A DNA stretch of 63,484 nucleotides, taken from positions 1 through 63,484 of the forward strand of contig JAMCVK010000048.1 of the NCBI GenBank assembly GCA_023475225.1, given 5' to 3'. This DNA is from Chloroflexota bacterium (lineage in GTDB: Bacteria; Chloroflexota; UBA6077; FW602-bin22; JAMCVK01). This document shows, piece after piece, positions 1-8,342 of this stretch. Position numbers and translations under genes: made by a program. The notes beneath the pieces are model-generated. The model saw nothing but the letters and a program-made list of their open reading frames with translations, searched no databases and was not told where the DNA came from. Each line of letters begins with the position of its first letter. The stretch's first letter is position 1.

Positions 1-351
1 ATCGGGGACACACATGGGCACGATCCTTCCTCTCGTGTGAGCGAGATGCGAGATTAAGGCAATCATCCCATGTAATGTCCCCTTTGTCACGTGCTCCATC
101 AAAATCGAATCTGCCCACTCCTGAGGGACAAGCCCCCTTGGAACCCCCGTCGTTCGACAGGTCTCAGACCTCTTGACTTTTGCCCTCTTGAAACCATAAT
201 ATGTCCTTCGCCGGCATCATCTGACTTAGGGCAAGGTCAATCACCAAAGTAGCTGTACACCGATGGTGATTCGGCCCCACCATCACTTCGCAAGGCACAC
301 GGGCTAGGGATATAGACCTCGCCCCGCTATTCTGAGATGGGAGAAGAGTTC
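1..351. other. Leader and intergenic region before the YhaM-like gene
   Basis: No convincing gene is seen in these bases on either strand. They hold a 17-bp copy of an intergenic repeat (132-148), a promoter candidate (173-202) and, inside the putative leader, a 7-bp stem (GATGGTG 262-268 with CACCATC 278-284, 9-nt loop). Confidence 0.5.
173..202 (+). promoter_or_regulatory. Sigma70-type promoter candidate for the YhaM-like gene
   Basis: TTGACT (173-178) is followed after 18 bp by TAATAT (197-202). Transcription would start near 209, giving a leader of about 140 nt that contains the small hairpin at 262-284. The call rests on sequence match only. Confidence 0.4.
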
Positions 352-1335
352 ATGGCTAAGACACTTATCTCCTCCTTAACCGAAGGACAAGATATTGCCG
401 ACCACTTTATGGTCAAATCCCGCTACCTGCGCCCCTTCCGAACCAAAGTAGGCTCCTTTCTTGTCCTGAAGCTGGGTGACAAAAGCGGCGAGATCCAAGC
501 CAAGCTCTGGGATGATGGCGAATCCTGGTACAGACAGCTTAAGGAAGAGGATATAATCAAGGTCATCGGACACACGCAGAGCTATGAGGGCAGCCTGGAA
601 ATAGTGATCGACCAGCTCTGGTTGGCCAAGAATGGCGAATACGCCCTGGATGATTTCCTGCCGACTACAACCAAAAGTATCGCTAAGATGCTGGCGGAGT
701 TACAGAATATAATAGCCAGCATCAATAATCCCTTTTTGCAAGGGCTGCTCCAGCGCATCTTCGATGAGGAAGACCTTGAAACATTTGCCCGGGCCCCAGC
801 GGCTAAGGCTGTTCATCACGCTTATTTAGGAGGACTACTCGAACACACCTTAGAGGTAGTCGAATACTGCCGCGCCGCTCTGACCATCTATCCCCATATT
901 GATCGCGATCTGCTGCTGACCGCTGCCATTCTCCATGACATCGGGAAGATAGAGGAATATGTGTTCGAGCGCAGCATCGACTTTAGCGACAAGGGCAGGT
1001 TGCTGGGACATATCGTCTTAGGGGAACAACTGGTTATGGACAGGGCGCGCCAGGACGCTGCCTTCCCTGAGGACCTTCTAATGAAACTATGTCATATGCT
1101 CCTGAGTCACCATGGACGATACGAGTGGAAATCGCCAAAGCGCCCGAAGACTATCGAGGCTTGTATCCTTTATCTCGCCGACTACTTCAGCAGCGAGGTA
1201 GCTATCTTTGCGGCTTCCCTCACTAACAATCAAGACTCCGCTACCACTTGGACAGATTACAATCGTTTTCTTGATCGCTCTGTTTTTACCGGCAACACCG
1301 CCTTCCATCCCCCCTCAGACGATGAACGTTACTAG
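352..1335 (+). CDS. YhaM-family 3'-5' exoribonuclease (OB fold + HD domain)
   Basis: The protein (327 aa) has an N-terminal OB-fold nucleic-acid-binding part (roughly residues 10-95) and a C-terminal HD phosphohydrolase domain. The metal-binding pair lies in LHDIGK near residue 195, with an upstream HH (HHAYLGG) and HTLE. This layout is that of the Bacillus YhaM/CBF1 family, which trims RNA and single-stranded DNA from the 3' end with Mn2+ or Co2+. The ATG at 352 is preferred over the in-frame ATG at 337 because GGGAGAAG (339-346) sits at the right distance before 352 while nothing precedes 337. It is a single gene followed by a separate aminopeptidase. The function is inferred from domain order. 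Confidence 0.85.
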   Translation: MAKTLISSLTEGQDIADHFMVKSRYLRPFRTKVGSFLVLKLGDKSGEIQAKLWDDGESWYRQLKEEDIIKVIGHTQSYEGSLEIVIDQLWLAKNGEYALDDFLPTTTKSIAKMLAELQNIIASINNPFLQGLLQRIFDEEDLETFARAPAAKAVHHAYLGGLLEHTLEVVEYCRAALTIYPHIDRDLLLTAAILHDIGKIEEYVFERSIDFSDKGRLLGHIVLGEQLVMDRARQDAAFPEDLLMKLCHMLLSHHGRYEWKSPKRPKTIEACILYLADYFSSEVAIFAASLTNNQDSATTWTDYNRFLDRSVFTGNTAFHPPSDDERY

Positions 1336-1430
1336 AGCCATCGTTGGCAGGCTTAGGGTGAGATAGCCATCGTTATGAGGAGTAAAAGATGATATCAAGA
1401 AGCCAACTCCACGATTTGAAAGGATAGGCA

Positions 1431-2930
1431 ATGGATATAACAACAGTAGCTCAACCCCTAACCGAAATAGACTGCGATGCCCTGGTCATCAATGTCTTTA
1501 AGGAGGAAACTACGCTGGATGAATCGCTACGAGTGCTTGATGATCGGCTCAATGGAGCGCTCGCCCGATTGCTAGAGAGCGGTGAGCTTGACTGTGAGCT
1601 CTACGCTACGGCCTTGCTGCATACAGGCGGACAGGTCGCTCCCGCCCGCCTTTGCCTCGTGCGTGGACATCAATGCGCCGAACTGAATGGAGAACGAGTG
1701 CGGAAAGTGGCGGGTGCGGCTGCTCGCTTCCTGCGCAAGCGAGGAGTGCAGCGTGCAGGTTTCTTCTTCCGCAGCAACCTCAATCCGACTGATCAAGCCG
1801 TGGCCATCACAGAGGGGACGATCATCGGATTGTATGAGCCAGATCACCACAAGACAGAGGGGAGAGAGAAGAGGACATTCACCCACCTAATCCTGGTCGC
1901 CCCACACCTGGCCGATGTCGAGCCTATGCAGACCGCTGTTGAACGGGGAAGCGTGCTGGCAGAGGCAACTAATTATGCTCGCTTCTTAGTGAACGAGCCG
2001 GCCAACAGTATGACTCCAGCAGCTATGGTCGAGCAAGCCCGCCAACTGGCGCAGACCTACAACCTGGAGTTCAAGGCCATCAACGAGCAGGAGATGGAGC
2101 GCTTGGGTATGCAAGCCCTCCTCTCAGTCGCCCGTGGCAGTGAGCAACCGGCCTACTTGATCGTTCTGAAATATAAGGTGGATAATGCCGCAGAAGAGAC
2201 ATTAGGGCTCATCGGCAAGGGTTTGACCTTCGATAGCGGGGGTATCTCTCTTAAGCCCGCGGAGGGAATGCGGGCAATGAAGATGGATATGGCCGGGGCA
2301 GCTGCAGTCCTAGCTACAATGCGGGCCATCGCTGAGCTGCAGCCCAGGATCAATGTCATAGCCATGGTGCCAGTAACCGAGAATCTGCCCAGCGGAAAGG
2401 CCTCAAGGCCGGGAGATATTGTACGAGCTATGAATGGCAAGACCATCGAAATCATCAGCACCGATGCTGAAGGGCGCATGATCCTGGCCGACGCCCTTGT
2501 TTATGCCCAACAGGAGGGTGCCAATGGACTGGTGGATATAGCCACCCTGACTGGAGCCTGCGTGATTGCCTTGGGGACGATGGTCAGCGGGGTTATGGGA
2601 CGGCCTCAAGAATGGGTCGAGAGGCTCTTCACCGCCGCGGAGCAGGCTGGAGAACCAATGTGGCAACTGCCCCTCGTCCCAGAATATATAGAATACCTAG
2701 AGAGCGAGGTGGCTGATTTCACTAACGTAGGAGGGCGAGCGGCCGGCACCATCCAGGGGGCATTGTTCCTCCAACAATTCGTCAGGAATGATGTCCCCTG
2801 GGTACATCTGGACATCGCTGGCACAGCCTACAAAGAGACGGAGAAGGAGATACCCTATCTTGCCCGTTGGGCCACCGGCGTAGGGGTACGAACGCTGGCC
2901 AATCTAGCCTGCGCGCTGGCCGGTCAATAA
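1431..2930 (+). CDS. pepA: Leucyl aminopeptidase, M17 family
   Basis: A 499-residue protein of the usual length for cytosol aminopeptidases. It has the N-terminal macro-like domain and the C-terminal M17 catalytic domain. The metal ligands are visible in GKGLTFDSGG (about residue 262) and STDAEGRM (about residue 343, the NTDAEGR signature with Asn replaced by Ser). It removes N-terminal residues from peptides in the cytoplasm using two divalent metals. Start ATG 1431 follows the ribosome site GAAAGGA. It is separated by about 100 bp from the upstream nuclease gene and converges on the deoxyribosyltransferase gene on the other strand. Confidence 0.93.
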   Translation: MDITTVAQPLTEIDCDALVINVFKEETTLDESLRVLDDRLNGALARLLESGELDCELYATALLHTGGQVAPARLCLVRGHQCAELNGERVRKVAGAAARFLRKRGVQRAGFFFRSNLNPTDQAVAITEGTIIGLYEPDHHKTEGREKRTFTHLILVAPHLADVEPMQTAVERGSVLAEATNYARFLVNEPANSMTPAAMVEQARQLAQTYNLEFKAINEQEMERLGMQALLSVARGSEQPAYLIVLKYKVDNAAEETLGLIGKGLTFDSGGISLKPAEGMRAMKMDMAGAAAVLATMRAIAELQPRINVIAMVPVTENLPSGKASRPGDIVRAMNGKTIEIISTDAEGRMILADALVYAQQEGANGLVDIATLTGACVIALGTMVSGVMGRPQEWVERLFTAAEQAGEPMWQLPLVPEYIEYLESEVADFTNVGGRAAGTIQGALFLQQFVRNDVPWVHLDIAGTAYKETEKEIPYLARWATGVGVRTLANLACALAGQ

Positions 2931-3095
2931 TAAACTGACGGCCAGCCTAATTCCATTAAAGAGCGATCCTCACTGCAGTCCTCATCGGATTGGCCTATAG
3001 CCTATAGAGAGAATGCCGCTATGTGCTACCTCTCTGATGAACCGCCGATCTTATCCAGGTATATTCTGGAGAATCATGCAGCACCATTTCTATCT

Positions 3096-3548
3096 CTAGG
3101 ACTGCCAGGATTGCAGCTGGGTGATGACCTGGGCTAGATCCCGACACACTTTTCCTTTCGGCTCTATACAATCTAATAAGAGGGGCGATAATGCCTTGCC
3201 TCCAGCTGTCCAGTGACGACCAGCCACTCGCCAATCGGTCAACAATCCAAGGATACCTCTTTTAGACTCATCGTTCATCATCAAGGCATAAAAGAGACCA
3301 ATCTCGCAGGCAACTTCGTCGTCCACCGTGAAGCCATCCAGTATGGCCACCATCGCTTCCGCCCCTCTCAATTGCTGGCGGCGTCTTTCGATAGCCATCT
3401 TCGCCTCACTCCTAGCTTCAGTAGTAGACATCATTTCATCCCAGGGAAGGAGGCAGTCGAAACCGTGCTGCTGCAATTCAGCTGCGATTTCGACGAGATA
3501 TCGTCGCTCATAGGGCGTAGACATCGGTCCGGTACAATACACTTTCAC
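3096..3548 (-). CDS. Nucleoside 2-deoxyribosyltransferase-family protein (paralog 1)
   Basis: A 150-residue Rossmann-like protein with the family start KVYCTGPMSTPYER and a C-terminal half around VAILDGFTVDDEVACEIG. The family moves deoxyribose (or cleaves the N-glycosidic bond) using a Glu nucleophile, and the Glu of EIG is kept. The SGT that normally precedes it is replaced by DDEV, so substrate or activity may differ from its neighbour. The GTG start at 3548 lies 4 nt after the stop of paralog 2, with GAGGGG as ribosome site. It is the last gene of the nucleoside block. The exact substrate is unknown. Confidence 0.75.
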   Translation of the reverse strand: MKVYCTGPMSTPYERRYLVEIAAELQQHGFDCLLPWDEMMSTTEARSEAKMAIERRRQQLRGAEAMVAILDGFTVDDEVACEIGLFYALMMNDESKRGILGLLTDWRVAGRHWTAGGKALSPLLLDCIEPKGKVCRDLAQVITQLQSWQS

Positions 3549-3552
3549 TGTC

Positions 3553-4023
3553 TCACCCCTCCAGCTCTTTGCGCCATCGTTCTAGCTGAACGACAATCTC
3601 CCTCAGCTCCTGGCATACCTTTCCTACCCTCTCTATGCAGCCCAAAGAGAAGAGGTTCAAAAATTGTTCTGCCCCAGCCGCTCGTCGGCGATAAGCCCGA
3701 GAGTCGCTCAGCAAACCAAGGATTCCCTTTTTCGATGGATCGTTTTGCATCAGGACATAGAAAATACCAATCTCGCAAGCGGTGCCGCTGCTTATATCTG
3801 GCCCATCCAGTAAAGCGACGACGGCATTGGCTTCGGACAAGCCTCCATAATCAGCTATAAAGACTTGCTCTGCCGTTGGGGGACGTCCGGTAGTGATCCG
3901 TGTTTCTCCGTGTTCGTGGGGCACAAAACACTCAAAACCGTGATCCCTCAAGATCTTGGCGTTGTGGGAAGTGAATTCCCGCTGATAGGGAGTAAAAAGT
4001 GGCCCAGCACAGTAGATCTTCAC
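3553..4023 (-). CDS. Nucleoside 2-deoxyribosyltransferase-family protein (paralog 2)
   Basis: This 156-residue protein is a close relative of the gene that follows it. It begins VKIYCAGPLFTPYQRE and carries the canonical DGPDISSGTACEIG stretch with the catalytic Glu, plus a shared GILGLLSD segment. The GTG start at 4023 is preceded by AAGGAGGAG; the longer frame to 4089 has no comparable site and would overlap the upstream gene. It stands 10 nt behind the TIM-barrel gene and 4 nt before paralog 1, so all are probably co-transcribed. Role: nucleoside or nucleotide base exchange or hydrolysis, inferred from family. Confidence 0.8.
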   Translation of the reverse strand: MKIYCAGPLFTPYQREFTSHNAKILRDHGFECFVPHEHGETRITTGRPPTAEQVFIADYGGLSEANAVVALLDGPDISSGTACEIGIFYVLMQNDPSKKGILGLLSDSRAYRRRAAGAEQFLNLFSLGCIERVGKVCQELREIVVQLERWRKELEG

Positions 4024-4033
4024 CGTCTCCTCC

Positions 4034-5011
4034 TTACTTATAAGTAGCGAACAGGGACTGGCGAATCTGGTCGATGGTGGATATAGCATCGTGTCGTCGA
4101 ACAGCTGCCAAAACCTCCTTAGCGTTAAGCCCTTGTGCCACCTGGTCCATAGCCTTAACGTTCCTTATGCTTAACTCCAAGGCCTTTCGCGGGTCTTCCC
4201 GTGTCGGGAACTGATCCAACGAATACCAACCATCGTAACCTATCTGTCGCAGCCAAAAGAGCAATTCCAAGAATTCAGCGAAGTGGACGGTGCCCACAAC
4301 CATATCCCAATCCCAATCGCCATAGTTATCGTTAAGGTGCAGGTGAAATAGGCGGTTGTGCTTGTGCAGGATCACCGCCCACTCCGCAGGATTTTCGTAG
4401 GCCATAAAGGCGTGACCTGTATCCAAATTGGCGCCCACGTTAGGTAGGCCGACGGTGTTGGCCAGGAGCAACACCTTGGCAATACTGCCCAGAGCGCTAT
4501 GCGTTCTGGGCTCCTTCAGCTTGGACTCAAGGCAGATCTTCACCTGGGGGTTATGACGGGCGCACTCATTCACGCCCTCAACCAACAACTCCCAGATTCG
4601 GCCGTGATCAACCTGGAGGGGATAATCATAGCCATCCTGCCCCATCCACAGGTTGATTCGGTTTGCCCCCAGCTCCTTAGCGATATCCATCGCCTCTTTT
4701 ATTAACCCGATAGCATCTGCCCTGATGCGTTCATCCGGATTGGTCAAGGAGCCGTTTTGCCATTTGGCCTCTCCGCTGAGAGCCGGGCTCACCACAGAAC
4801 AGTCCAATCCGTTATCTTTCAGGTAATCCTTAACCCTGGGTACATCCGTTTCCCTAAACAGGCTGGGGTAGTGCAGCTCGACCCCATTCAATCCATCAAT
4901 TTGAGCCGCCAGCTCAATGCGCTCTTTTAGGGAGATAGGGGGCCGATAACCACCTGTGCAAAAGCGATCAATGCAGGGGCTAAATGGTATTAGATTTGTT
5001 GACCACTTCAT
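4034..5011 (-). CDS. Sugar phosphate isomerase/epimerase-like TIM barrel
   Basis: A 325-residue protein of the xylose isomerase-like TIM-barrel (AP endonuclease 2) superfamily. Metal-ligand motifs typical of the family are seen: CLESKLKEP, NVGANLDTGHAF, LFHLHLNDNYGDWDWD and the late W..LDQFPTRED. Members interconvert ketoses and aldoses or epimerise sugars. In this operon a role in handling ribose or deoxyribose released from nucleosides is plausible, but it is inference. ATG 5011 is chosen because GAGGAG precedes it; a TTG at 5026 is possible. The first 32 nt overlap the end of the adenosine deaminase gene, which suggests coupled translation. Confidence 0.75.
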   Translation of the reverse strand: MKWSTNLIPFSPCIDRFCTGGYRPPISLKERIELAAQIDGLNGVELHYPSLFRETDVPRVKDYLKDNGLDCSVVSPALSGEAKWQNGSLTNPDERIRADAIGLIKEAMDIAKELGANRINLWMGQDGYDYPLQVDHGRIWELLVEGVNECARHNPQVKICLESKLKEPRTHSALGSIAKVLLLANTVGLPNVGANLDTGHAFMAYENPAEWAVILHKHNRLFHLHLNDNYGDWDWDMVVGTVHFAEFLELLFWLRQIGYDGWYSLDQFPTREDPRKALELSIRNVKAMDQVAQGLNAKEVLAAVRRHDAISTIDQIRQSLFATYK

Positions 5012-6023
5012 TCCATCGCTCCTCAAAAACAGTTAGGATAGCCTTTCTCTCTGGCTCGGACAGGAAAGCACCATTCAAGGCATTGAGAACAGTCTTCTTT
5101 ATTTCAGGCAGACCCCACCCAAACTCCTCAACTAACAGCTCGTATTCATGGGTGAGGTCAGTGCCAGCTACGGTAGGATCATCCGTATTGACTGTGACGG
5201 CCAATCCCTGGGCCAGAAAGCGATCAATCGGATGTTGGCTTAAGGATTCGGCGGCACCCGTTTGGACGTTACTCGTTGGGCACATCTCCAAGGTGACCCC
5301 TTTGTCTCCCACCTCTCGGAGCAGGAGGGGATCCTCGGCCAATCTAACCCCATGACCCAGTCTCTCTGCATAGAGTATATCTAGCGCTTCCCTGATGCTC
5401 TCCGGCCCAGCTCCTTCACCGGCATGGACGGTGCGATGCAATCCAGCGTCATACGCCCTTCGAAAGGCTTCTCGATGTGGATAACCGGGGTAGCCAGTTT
5501 CATCGCCGGCCAGGTCAACACCGACCACTTTATTTATCCCCTGATTGGCGATGGCCAGCTTGACGATCTCTGTGCTGAGCTCCGGCGGCTCGTCGCGGCG
5601 GCAGACGAGGATAAGACCACTCTTCAGCCCGAAATTCTTTTCCGCTCTCGTCAGGCCATTCGCCACTGCCCGCAGGGCCTCTTGGTAAGATAAACCGCCT
5701 CGGGTACATGATTGGGGAGCAAATTTAACCTCGGCGTAGATGACATTCTGTTTGGCCAGGTCCTCGATCAGTTCGTAAGAGATTCTCTCCAAGGACTCTG
5801 CATCCTGCATCACCGCGAAAGCCATATCTATCCGGCTAAGGTAGGCGGCCAGCGGCAGACGCATCTCGGAAGAACCCTGCCATTCCTCAAATGCGTCTGA
5901 TAATGGCAGACCTCTCTGTCGTAAAAGTTCTTTGATCGTGGTTAAGCGCAGGGCCCCAACGGAATGGAGATGCAATTCCGCTTTGGGAAGGCGCTGTATC
6001 ATCTCTCTATTAAGGACTGTCAT
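4980..6023 (-). CDS. Adenosine deaminase-family protein
   Basis: A 347-residue amidohydrolase. It keeps the N-terminal zinc pair (AELHLHSVGALR, residues 15-26), HAGEGAGPESIREAL near residue 198 with the catalytic sequence, and VNTDDPTV near residue 278 carrying the zinc-binding Asp pair. The LHLHSVGAL start differs slightly from the common LHxHLxGxL. It should deaminate adenosine to inosine, feeding the nucleoside hydrolase upstream; aminodeoxyfutalosine or adenine deaminases share this fold and cannot be excluded. The start ATG overlaps the previous stop in an ATGA, with AAGGAGGG before it. Confidence 0.85.
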   Translation of the reverse strand: MTVLNREMIQRLPKAELHLHSVGALRLTTIKELLRQRGLPLSDAFEEWQGSSEMRLPLAAYLSRIDMAFAVMQDAESLERISYELIEDLAKQNVIYAEVKFAPQSCTRGGLSYQEALRAVANGLTRAEKNFGLKSGLILVCRRDEPPELSTEIVKLAIANQGINKVVGVDLAGDETGYPGYPHREAFRRAYDAGLHRTVHAGEGAGPESIREALDILYAERLGHGVRLAEDPLLLREVGDKGVTLEMCPTSNVQTGAAESLSQHPIDRFLAQGLAVTVNTDDPTVAGTDLTHEYELLVEEFGWGLPEIKKTVLNALNGAFLSEPERKAILTVFEERWNEVVNKSNTI

Positions 6024-7084
6024 AGGTTCCCTCCTTGCAATCTACGAACCAGCTCAATTTGGCGTTCAAGGTGGTGCAGGTTATTCGCTACGGCTTGAAA
6101 CATCTGTTCAGCCAGGGAAAGGTTATCTATACTGTTTACCTGTTCCACCAGCTCAATCCAGCGGCGGGGGATGGCCTCCACGCCGCTAAAGGCGCCGGCG
6201 ATGGCTCCCGCTATCGTGCCGATGGTGTCGCAGTCTCGCCCAAAGTTAGCGGCATAAAGCACTGCCGTCTCAGGCCGACCCCGGGCCAGATAAAAGAGGG
6301 CTAAGGCACAGGGGACAGCCTCGCGAGGGTCCACGGTATCCTCGTATCCCTCTGGGAAAATGCGCGGCCAGGGCATCAGGTATCTATTGTAGAACTGCTC
6401 GCGAAAGACAGTGTACTCCCTGCACTCGCGGGCCAGGGATATGGCCCTTTCGACATAGGGTCTGAATCCAGCCCCATCCAGATACACCACCGCCGCCTCA
6501 CCGACCGAATCTGGGGTAGCCTCGGGGTTAAAAGCCTCCGCCACCGCAGCGGCCACGGCACAGGCGGCCTCCTGAGGGAACCCAGAATGAATCAGGGAGC
6601 TTACTTCGTAGGCATCCAACACGGCCTGCTGGGGATTGCAGGCGTTAATGATACCGACTGGAGCGATGGCCATAGCTGAGCTGTTGCTGATCATGTTGCC
6701 CCGTCCAATCTCCCGGGGTGGTAGATTGCCCAGCATGAGCTTATAATAAGAGTTCTGGACCGGCACGTAGAAATCCCTCGGATTCATCTCTTCCCGCCAG
6801 ACCTCAGCCATATCGGCTGCTGTAACCCTGCCCCCCTTCTTGATGATAGCCCGACAGAGGAGATGCTTCAAGATAGTGTCGTCAGTACAGCTACCGGCTG
6901 GCCTACCCTTATGGATAGCGGCCGTCTCACCATAAGGGAGCAGGTCCCGCACCTCGCCGAATAACCGCTGAATGGTCTTGTAGTGCATCATCTCCGTTGG
7001 GCCACCCATCGCATCACCAATGGCCCCACCAGCTAGACAGCCATGAATCTTGCTAAACAATATGCTCGAGTGGTAAGATTCCAT
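6020..7084 (-). CDS. ADP-ribosylglycohydrolase (DraG/ARH) family protein
   Basis: A 354-residue all-helical ADP-ribosylglycohydrolase-fold protein. The paired Mg2+ ligand motifs are present: GGAIGDAMGGPTE near the start, SCTDDT at about residue 65, and GRDCDTIGTIAGAIAGA at about residue 282. The family removes ADP-ribose from proteins or hydrolyses ADP-ribose-like compounds. Sitting between a nucleoside hydrolase and an adenosine deaminase, it may act on a small ADP-ribosyl or nucleoside substrate instead of a protein; this is inference. ATG 7084 with GGGAGGTC before it is preferred over the 39-codon longer frame, which runs through a hairpin repeat. Confidence 0.82.
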   Translation of the reverse strand: MESYHSSILFSKIHGCLAGGAIGDAMGGPTEMMHYKTIQRLFGEVRDLLPYGETAAIHKGRPAGSCTDDTILKHLLCRAIIKKGGRVTAADMAEVWREEMNPRDFYVPVQNSYYKLMLGNLPPREIGRGNMISNSSAMAIAPVGIINACNPQQAVLDAYEVSSLIHSGFPQEAACAVAAAVAEAFNPEATPDSVGEAAVVYLDGAGFRPYVERAISLARECREYTVFREQFYNRYLMPWPRIFPEGYEDTVDPREAVPCALALFYLARGRPETAVLYAANFGRDCDTIGTIAGAIAGAFSGVEAIPRRWIELVEQVNSIDNLSLAEQMFQAVANNLHHLERQIELVRRLQGGNL

Positions 7085-7153
7085 TAATGACCTCCCGAAC
7101 GAGATACAGGGCATTAGGAAAATCCCGCCCCGCCCCAAACCTCGGGTTTCAGA

Positions 7154-7191
7154 GCCCTCACCCCCTAGAGAGGCTTCGCTCCTCTCTCTAG
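7154..7191. repeat. Intergenic repeat fragment with hairpin inside the nucleoside operon
   Basis: GCCCTCACCCCCT (7154-7166) is identical to 60996-61008 in the large repeat mosaic. It is followed by AGAGAGG (7167-7173) pairing with CCTCTCT (7181-7187) around a 7-nt loop. It lies in the 153-nt gap between the nucleoside hydrolase and ADP-ribosylglycohydrolase genes and may act as a transcript hairpin. Confidence 0.5.
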
Positions 7192-7237
7192 CAGGGAACA
7201 AGAAACCATCAGCGCCTCGGATCCTACGAGGTTTGCT

Positions 7238-8221
7238 CTATGCGCTCCTGCCGGCTCCCCCTGACCCTCTGGCGAGGCACTCTACAAAGCGATCAACCAA
7301 ACGGCGTCCATCCACTTTAAGGCAGACATTAACATTGGGCGGTTTGCCCAACCGCCCGCGAAAATCAGCCACCGTCTGCCCATAGGTGATCATCCCCTTC
7401 GTCTCCACAGTTAAATATAGCTTCTTGACCGTAAACAGGGTTGGGTCAAGGGCATAGGCCACAGCAGGAACATCGTTAAAATGCATCCAAGGGCCTGCAC
7501 CGTACAAGGTATACCCCTCAGCGCCAATATATCCCTGGCGCTCGCCAAGCATATGTTTTCGGCTTATAGCCGTCAGGAAATCGGTCATGGGGGTATGAGC
7601 AGCTCCGATAACAGCCATCTGCTCTTCAGTTACGTAGCAATGCTCGCAGACATCCAACCCTATCTGGGTCAAGGGCATCCCCGATTCACAAACGATATAG
7701 GCTGCCTCCGGATCGTTGTACATGTTGGCCGAGGCCACCGGGGTAGCGTTACCCATAGCAAAGATTGCTCCACCCATATAGATAACCTCCCTGACATTTT
7801 GAGCTATCTGCGGCTCCAGGCTCACGGCTAAGGCAAGGTTGGTCAGCGGGCCGAGGGCGATGACGGTTATCTCACCCGGCGCTTCCATAATTCGTGTGAT
7901 GATCTGCTCAGCAGCCCGTCCAGGAGCCAGACAGCTGTGTGGTGGAGCGAAGGAGACGTCACCAAGCCCATCATCACCGTGAACGCGCTTGCCATATCTT
8001 GGCTCTTTCAACAGAGGCCTGGCCGCGCCTTGATATACAGGGATGTCTGACCTCCCAGCGACCTCCAGAACCTTCAAGGCATTGCGACTGCACTGTTCTA
8101 TCTCTACATTACCATAGACAGTGGTCAATGCCTCTACCTGAAGTTGGCCGGAGGAGAGGGCGAAGAAGATCGCTGCCGTATCGTCTATCCCGGGGTCTGT
8201 ATCGATGATCACCCGTTTCAT
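7238..8221 (-). CDS. Inosine/uridine-preferring nucleoside hydrolase
   Basis: A 327-residue member of the nucleoside N-ribohydrolase family. The Ca2+-binding signature DTDPGIDD is at residues 6-13 and the later family stretch ALGPLTNLA is present. It cleaves ribonucleosides to ribose and free base in the cytoplasm. ATG 8221 is preferred over upstream ATGs because GGAGG lies 5 nt before it and the protein then begins MKRVIIDTD, as usual for the family. It lies directly after the ABC permease genes, which suggests that the imported substrate is a nucleoside or contains one. Confidence 0.92.
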   Translation of the reverse strand: MKRVIIDTDPGIDDTAAIFFALSSGQLQVEALTTVYGNVEIEQCSRNALKVLEVAGRSDIPVYQGAARPLLKEPRYGKRVHGDDGLGDVSFAPPHSCLAPGRAAEQIITRIMEAPGEITVIALGPLTNLALAVSLEPQIAQNVREVIYMGGAIFAMGNATPVASANMYNDPEAAYIVCESGMPLTQIGLDVCEHCYVTEEQMAVIGAAHTPMTDFLTAISRKHMLGERQGYIGAEGYTLYGAGPWMHFNDVPAVAYALDPTLFTVKKLYLTVETKGMITYGQTVADFRGRLGKPPNVNVCLKVDGRRLVDRFVECLARGSGGAGRSA

Positions 8222-8342
8222 TAATACCTCCATACTGCTTGAGATAGCTGATCGCATTTTGGCCATATTGAGCGGCCGAAGCGTAGTTAACCCCTAAGAA
8301 ATTCCGTTCGCTACGGTGAAGTGATGGGGAGTGATTTTTGTC

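Noticed and set aside
7085-7201. N-terminal extension of the ADP-ribosylglycohydrolase-family gene
   Set aside because: It runs through a repeat hairpin and a good ribosome site precedes ATG 7084.
8310-8330. Small stem between the permease and nucleoside hydrolase genes
   Set aside because: Only about four pairs (CCGT/ACGG) are solid and there is no U tract; not distinguishable from chance.
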